DNA of 64,000 nt, from assembly GCA_036946415.1 (NCBI GenBank), contig JAQIJD010000004.1:186001-250000 (forward strand), read 5' to 3'. Positions within the stretch are counted from its first letter, which is position 1; each line of letters begins with the position of its first letter. The position numbers and the translations under genes are program-made. Shown in pieces: positions 62,650-64,000 of the stretch. The notes beneath the pieces were generated by a model. That model was not told where the DNA came from and ran no database searches. It saw nothing but the letters and a program-made list of their open reading frames with translations. The DNA is from Sphingomonas_Q fennica_A. Its GTDB lineage: Bacteria > Pseudomonadota > Alphaproteobacteria > Sphingomonadales > Sphingomonadaceae.

Positions 62650-63177
62650 ATGCGCCATGCCCCCGCCGCCCTTGCCGCCCTTCTCGCTCTGGCCGCGGCC
62701 CCGGCCTTCGCTCAAGGGGCGGACAAGAGCGTCACCCTGCAAGGCCCCGGCAAGGCGGCGCGCGGCACCGTGATGCTGACGCCGGCACCCGATGGCGTGC
62801 TGCTGAAGGTGGCGGCGACCGGCCTCACCCCCGGCTGGCATGCGATCCATTTCCACGCCAAGGCCGATTGCAGCGACCCGAAGTTCACCGCCGCCGGCGG
62901 CCACGTCCACCAGGGCGAGGCGGCGCCGGTCCATGGCCTGCTGAACCCGGACGCCAATGATTCGGGCGACCTGCCCAATATCTGGGCCGGCAAGGACGGC
63001 CGCGCCAATGCCGAACTGTTCACCACGCTTGTCTCGATGGGCGGCGGGTCGAACCCGGTGCCGTCGCTGCTCGATGCCGATGGTTCGGCGATCGTGATCC
63101 ACGCCAAGCCCGACGATCATCGCAGCCAGCCGATTGGCGGGGCCGGTGATCGCGTCGCCTGCGGCATCATCCGCTGA
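62650..63177 (+). CDS. sodC: Superoxide dismutase [Cu-Zn], periplasmic
   Basis: 175 residues with signal peptide (ALAALLALAAAPAFA). Metal ligands are visible in HAIHFHAKADC, GGHVHQGE and VIHAKPDDHRSQP; the disulphide cysteines are in KADC and RVACGII; GGAGDRVACGIIR is the classical C-terminal signature. ATG at 62650 starts directly at the signal peptide. Confidence 0.95.
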   Translation: MRHAPAALAALLALAAAPAFAQGADKSVTLQGPGKAARGTVMLTPAPDGVLLKVAATGLTPGWHAIHFHAKADCSDPKFTAAGGHVHQGEAAPVHGLLNPDANDSGDLPNIWAGKDGRANAELFTTLVSMGGGSNPVPSLLDADGSAIVIHAKPDDHRSQPIGGAGDRVACGIIR

Positions 63178-63207
63178 CGGTGCGGGCGGGGGCGTGCCCC
63201 CCGCGCT

Positions 63208-63768
63208 TCAATCCACCTGATAGATGCGCAGCACCGCCGCATCCGGCAGCCGCGCGCCGACGCAGACGAACAGATTTTCGTTGAGCCAGACGTGGGGCCC
63301 CGCCCCCACCTCGAAACTGGGCGAGGCGCGGAAATAATAATCGGCGGGTGCCACCGTCTCGCCCGCCATCAGCCGCCGCATCACCGCTTCCGGCGCGCGG
63401 CGCAGGCCGCTGTTCTGGACGGAGATCGCCTGACCGTCGCTGGCCTTCAGCCAGTAATGCGCGAAGACGCGGGTCAGCCCGTCGCCGGGGCGGATGCCCT
63501 GCCAGTCGGCCCCGCCCGCCATCACCTGCCCCGTCAGCCGCGGGCCGGAGACGGTGCCGCCGACGATCGGCACGATCCGGCGACGCACGCCGTCGATCGT
63601 GCCCAGTTCCTGAATGGCCCCAAGCTGCGCGCGCACCTCGAAAGCGAAGGTCAGGCGCGGTTCCGGAAAGGCGATGTCGGCGGAGGCAGCGGCGGCAGGC
63701 GCGGCCGCCGCCAAGGCCATGCCGCCGCCGGTTGCGAGCACGGTCCGCCGGTCGATTCCATCCGTCAT
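63208..63768 (-). CDS. DUF3237 protein with twin-arginine-like signal
   Basis: 186 residues. Signal DRRTVLATGGGMALAAAAP, then a DUF3237 barrel: LTFAFEVRAQLGAIQELGTI, GGTVSGPRLTGQVMAGGADW, YFRASPSFEVGAGPHVWLNE. AAGGG about seven bases before ATG 63768 decides the start. In Sphingobium SYK-6, DUF3237 proteins were reported as decarboxylases in phenylcoumaran catabolism; the exported form here may be different. It lies about 17 kb from the aromatic locus. Confidence 0.8.
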   Translation of the reverse strand: MTDGIDRRTVLATGGGMALAAAAPAAAASADIAFPEPRLTFAFEVRAQLGAIQELGTIDGVRRRIVPIVGGTVSGPRLTGQVMAGGADWQGIRPGDGLTRVFAHYWLKASDGQAISVQNSGLRRAPEAVMRRLMAGETVAPADYYFRASPSFEVGAGPHVWLNENLFVCVGARLPDAAVLRIYQVD

Positions 63769-63807
63769 GCCGGAACCCTTCCTGATCGGGGCAGACCCGG
63801 CCGACCG

Positions 63808-63845
63808 GCCCCACCCCAACCCCTCCCCTGAAGGGGAGGGGCTTT
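63808..63845. repeat. Dispersed palindrome, family R3
   Basis: GGCCCCACCCCAACCCCTCC followed by a perfect hairpin CCCCTCCCCTGAAGGGGAGG. It resembles 125-149 and 39088-39116 and lies between two minus-strand genes. Confidence 0.75.
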
Positions 63846-63853
63846 CCTGTCGC

Positions 63854-64000
63854 TCACTCAGCGGCGACCGGCCCGAACAGCCCCATTTCGCCCGCGTCCT
63901 CGTTGGCGACGGCGGGGGCCTTGGCGGCCTTGCGCCGGTCGAACGCGTCCCACACCTCGTTCCACTGGCCGCGCGTCGCCGCCTTGGAATATTCGGTGGC
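63854..64000 (-). CDS. C-terminal fragment of an unidentified protein
   Basis: 48 codons up to a TGA at 63854-63856; the gene begins beyond the window. The visible tail includes EYSKAATRGQWNEVWDAFDR, then a lysine/alanine-rich stretch and MGLFGPVAAE at the end. I do not recognise the family. Confidence 0.6.
   Translation of the reverse strand, partial: ATEYSKAATRGQWNEVWDAFDRRKAAKAPAVANEDAGEMGLFGPVAAE

Overview
The window is GC-rich (roughly 68-70 % by eye), gene-dense alphaproteobacterial DNA and almost certainly comes from a sphingomonad (Sphingomonadales). The pointers are a GcrA-type cell-cycle regulator, ParE and GlnD of alphaproteobacterial type, two large TonB-dependent receptors, DUF2490 and DUF3237 proteins, the ligase-associated DNA repair gene set, and dispersed palindromic intergenic repeats. 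I found no tRNA, rRNA, CRISPR, phage or transposase gene.

Layout. 1-6135: end of a probable enoyl-CoA hydratase, an ADP-forming acyl-CoA ligase, an acyl-CoA dehydrogenase, and a two-gene glyoxylate to glycerate to 3-phosphoglycerate module. 6308-17610: an exopolysaccharide locus with a GumC/Wzz-like protein facing a Wza-polymerase-GH44-flippase operon, which converges on a VanZ-GT4-GMC oxidoreductase-epimerase operon. 17710-24633: core genes argD-argF, an ABC-2 permease, gcrA, a PhyH-type dioxygenase and parE. 24764-46606: a large accessory locus for aromatic (probably lignin-derived) compounds. It holds two flavocytochrome pairs of the vanillyl-alcohol oxidase / p-cresol methylhydroxylase type, aldehyde dehydrogenase, a GMC oxidoreductase, a lignostilbene-type dioxygenase, four NTF2/SnoaL-like proteins, short-chain dehydrogenases, a quinohaemoprotein alcohol dehydrogenase, a TonB receptor, two MFS transporters and a MarR regulator. 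47027-51795: a HerA-like ATPase followed by oxidative-stress genes (MsrB, PfpI/DJ-1, Ohr, OhrR) and a gamma carbonic anhydrase. 51925-54722: a MarR-TonB receptor pair. 54748-64000: glnD, ligase-associated exonuclease and helicase, DUF2490, MarR, Cu/Zn superoxide dismutase, DUF3237 and one partial gene.

The most interesting part is the aromatic locus. Six copies of a 14-bp imperfect palindrome (best copy GTAACGATTGTTAC at 46066-46079) lie only in the regulatory gaps of this locus that I compared. They sit before aldehyde dehydrogenase, between marR and the second flavoprotein, between an SDR and the dioxygenase, before the TonB receptor (a tandem pair), and between the MFS and NTF2 genes. This suggests one regulon under the MarR protein at 30314-30793. 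The gene set fits uptake of a lignin dimer or alkylphenol, periplasmic oxidation by the cytochrome-coupled flavoproteins and the quinohaemoprotein, lyase-type steps by NTF2-like proteins, and stilbene cleavage by the four-histidine dioxygenase.

Five genes (epimerase, GMC oxidoreductase, SDR, quinohaemoprotein dehydrogenase, DEXH helicase) are each broken by one extra base in a homopolymer. All are otherwise intact, so I treat these as probable sequencing or assembly errors and give full-length coordinates across the frameshift.
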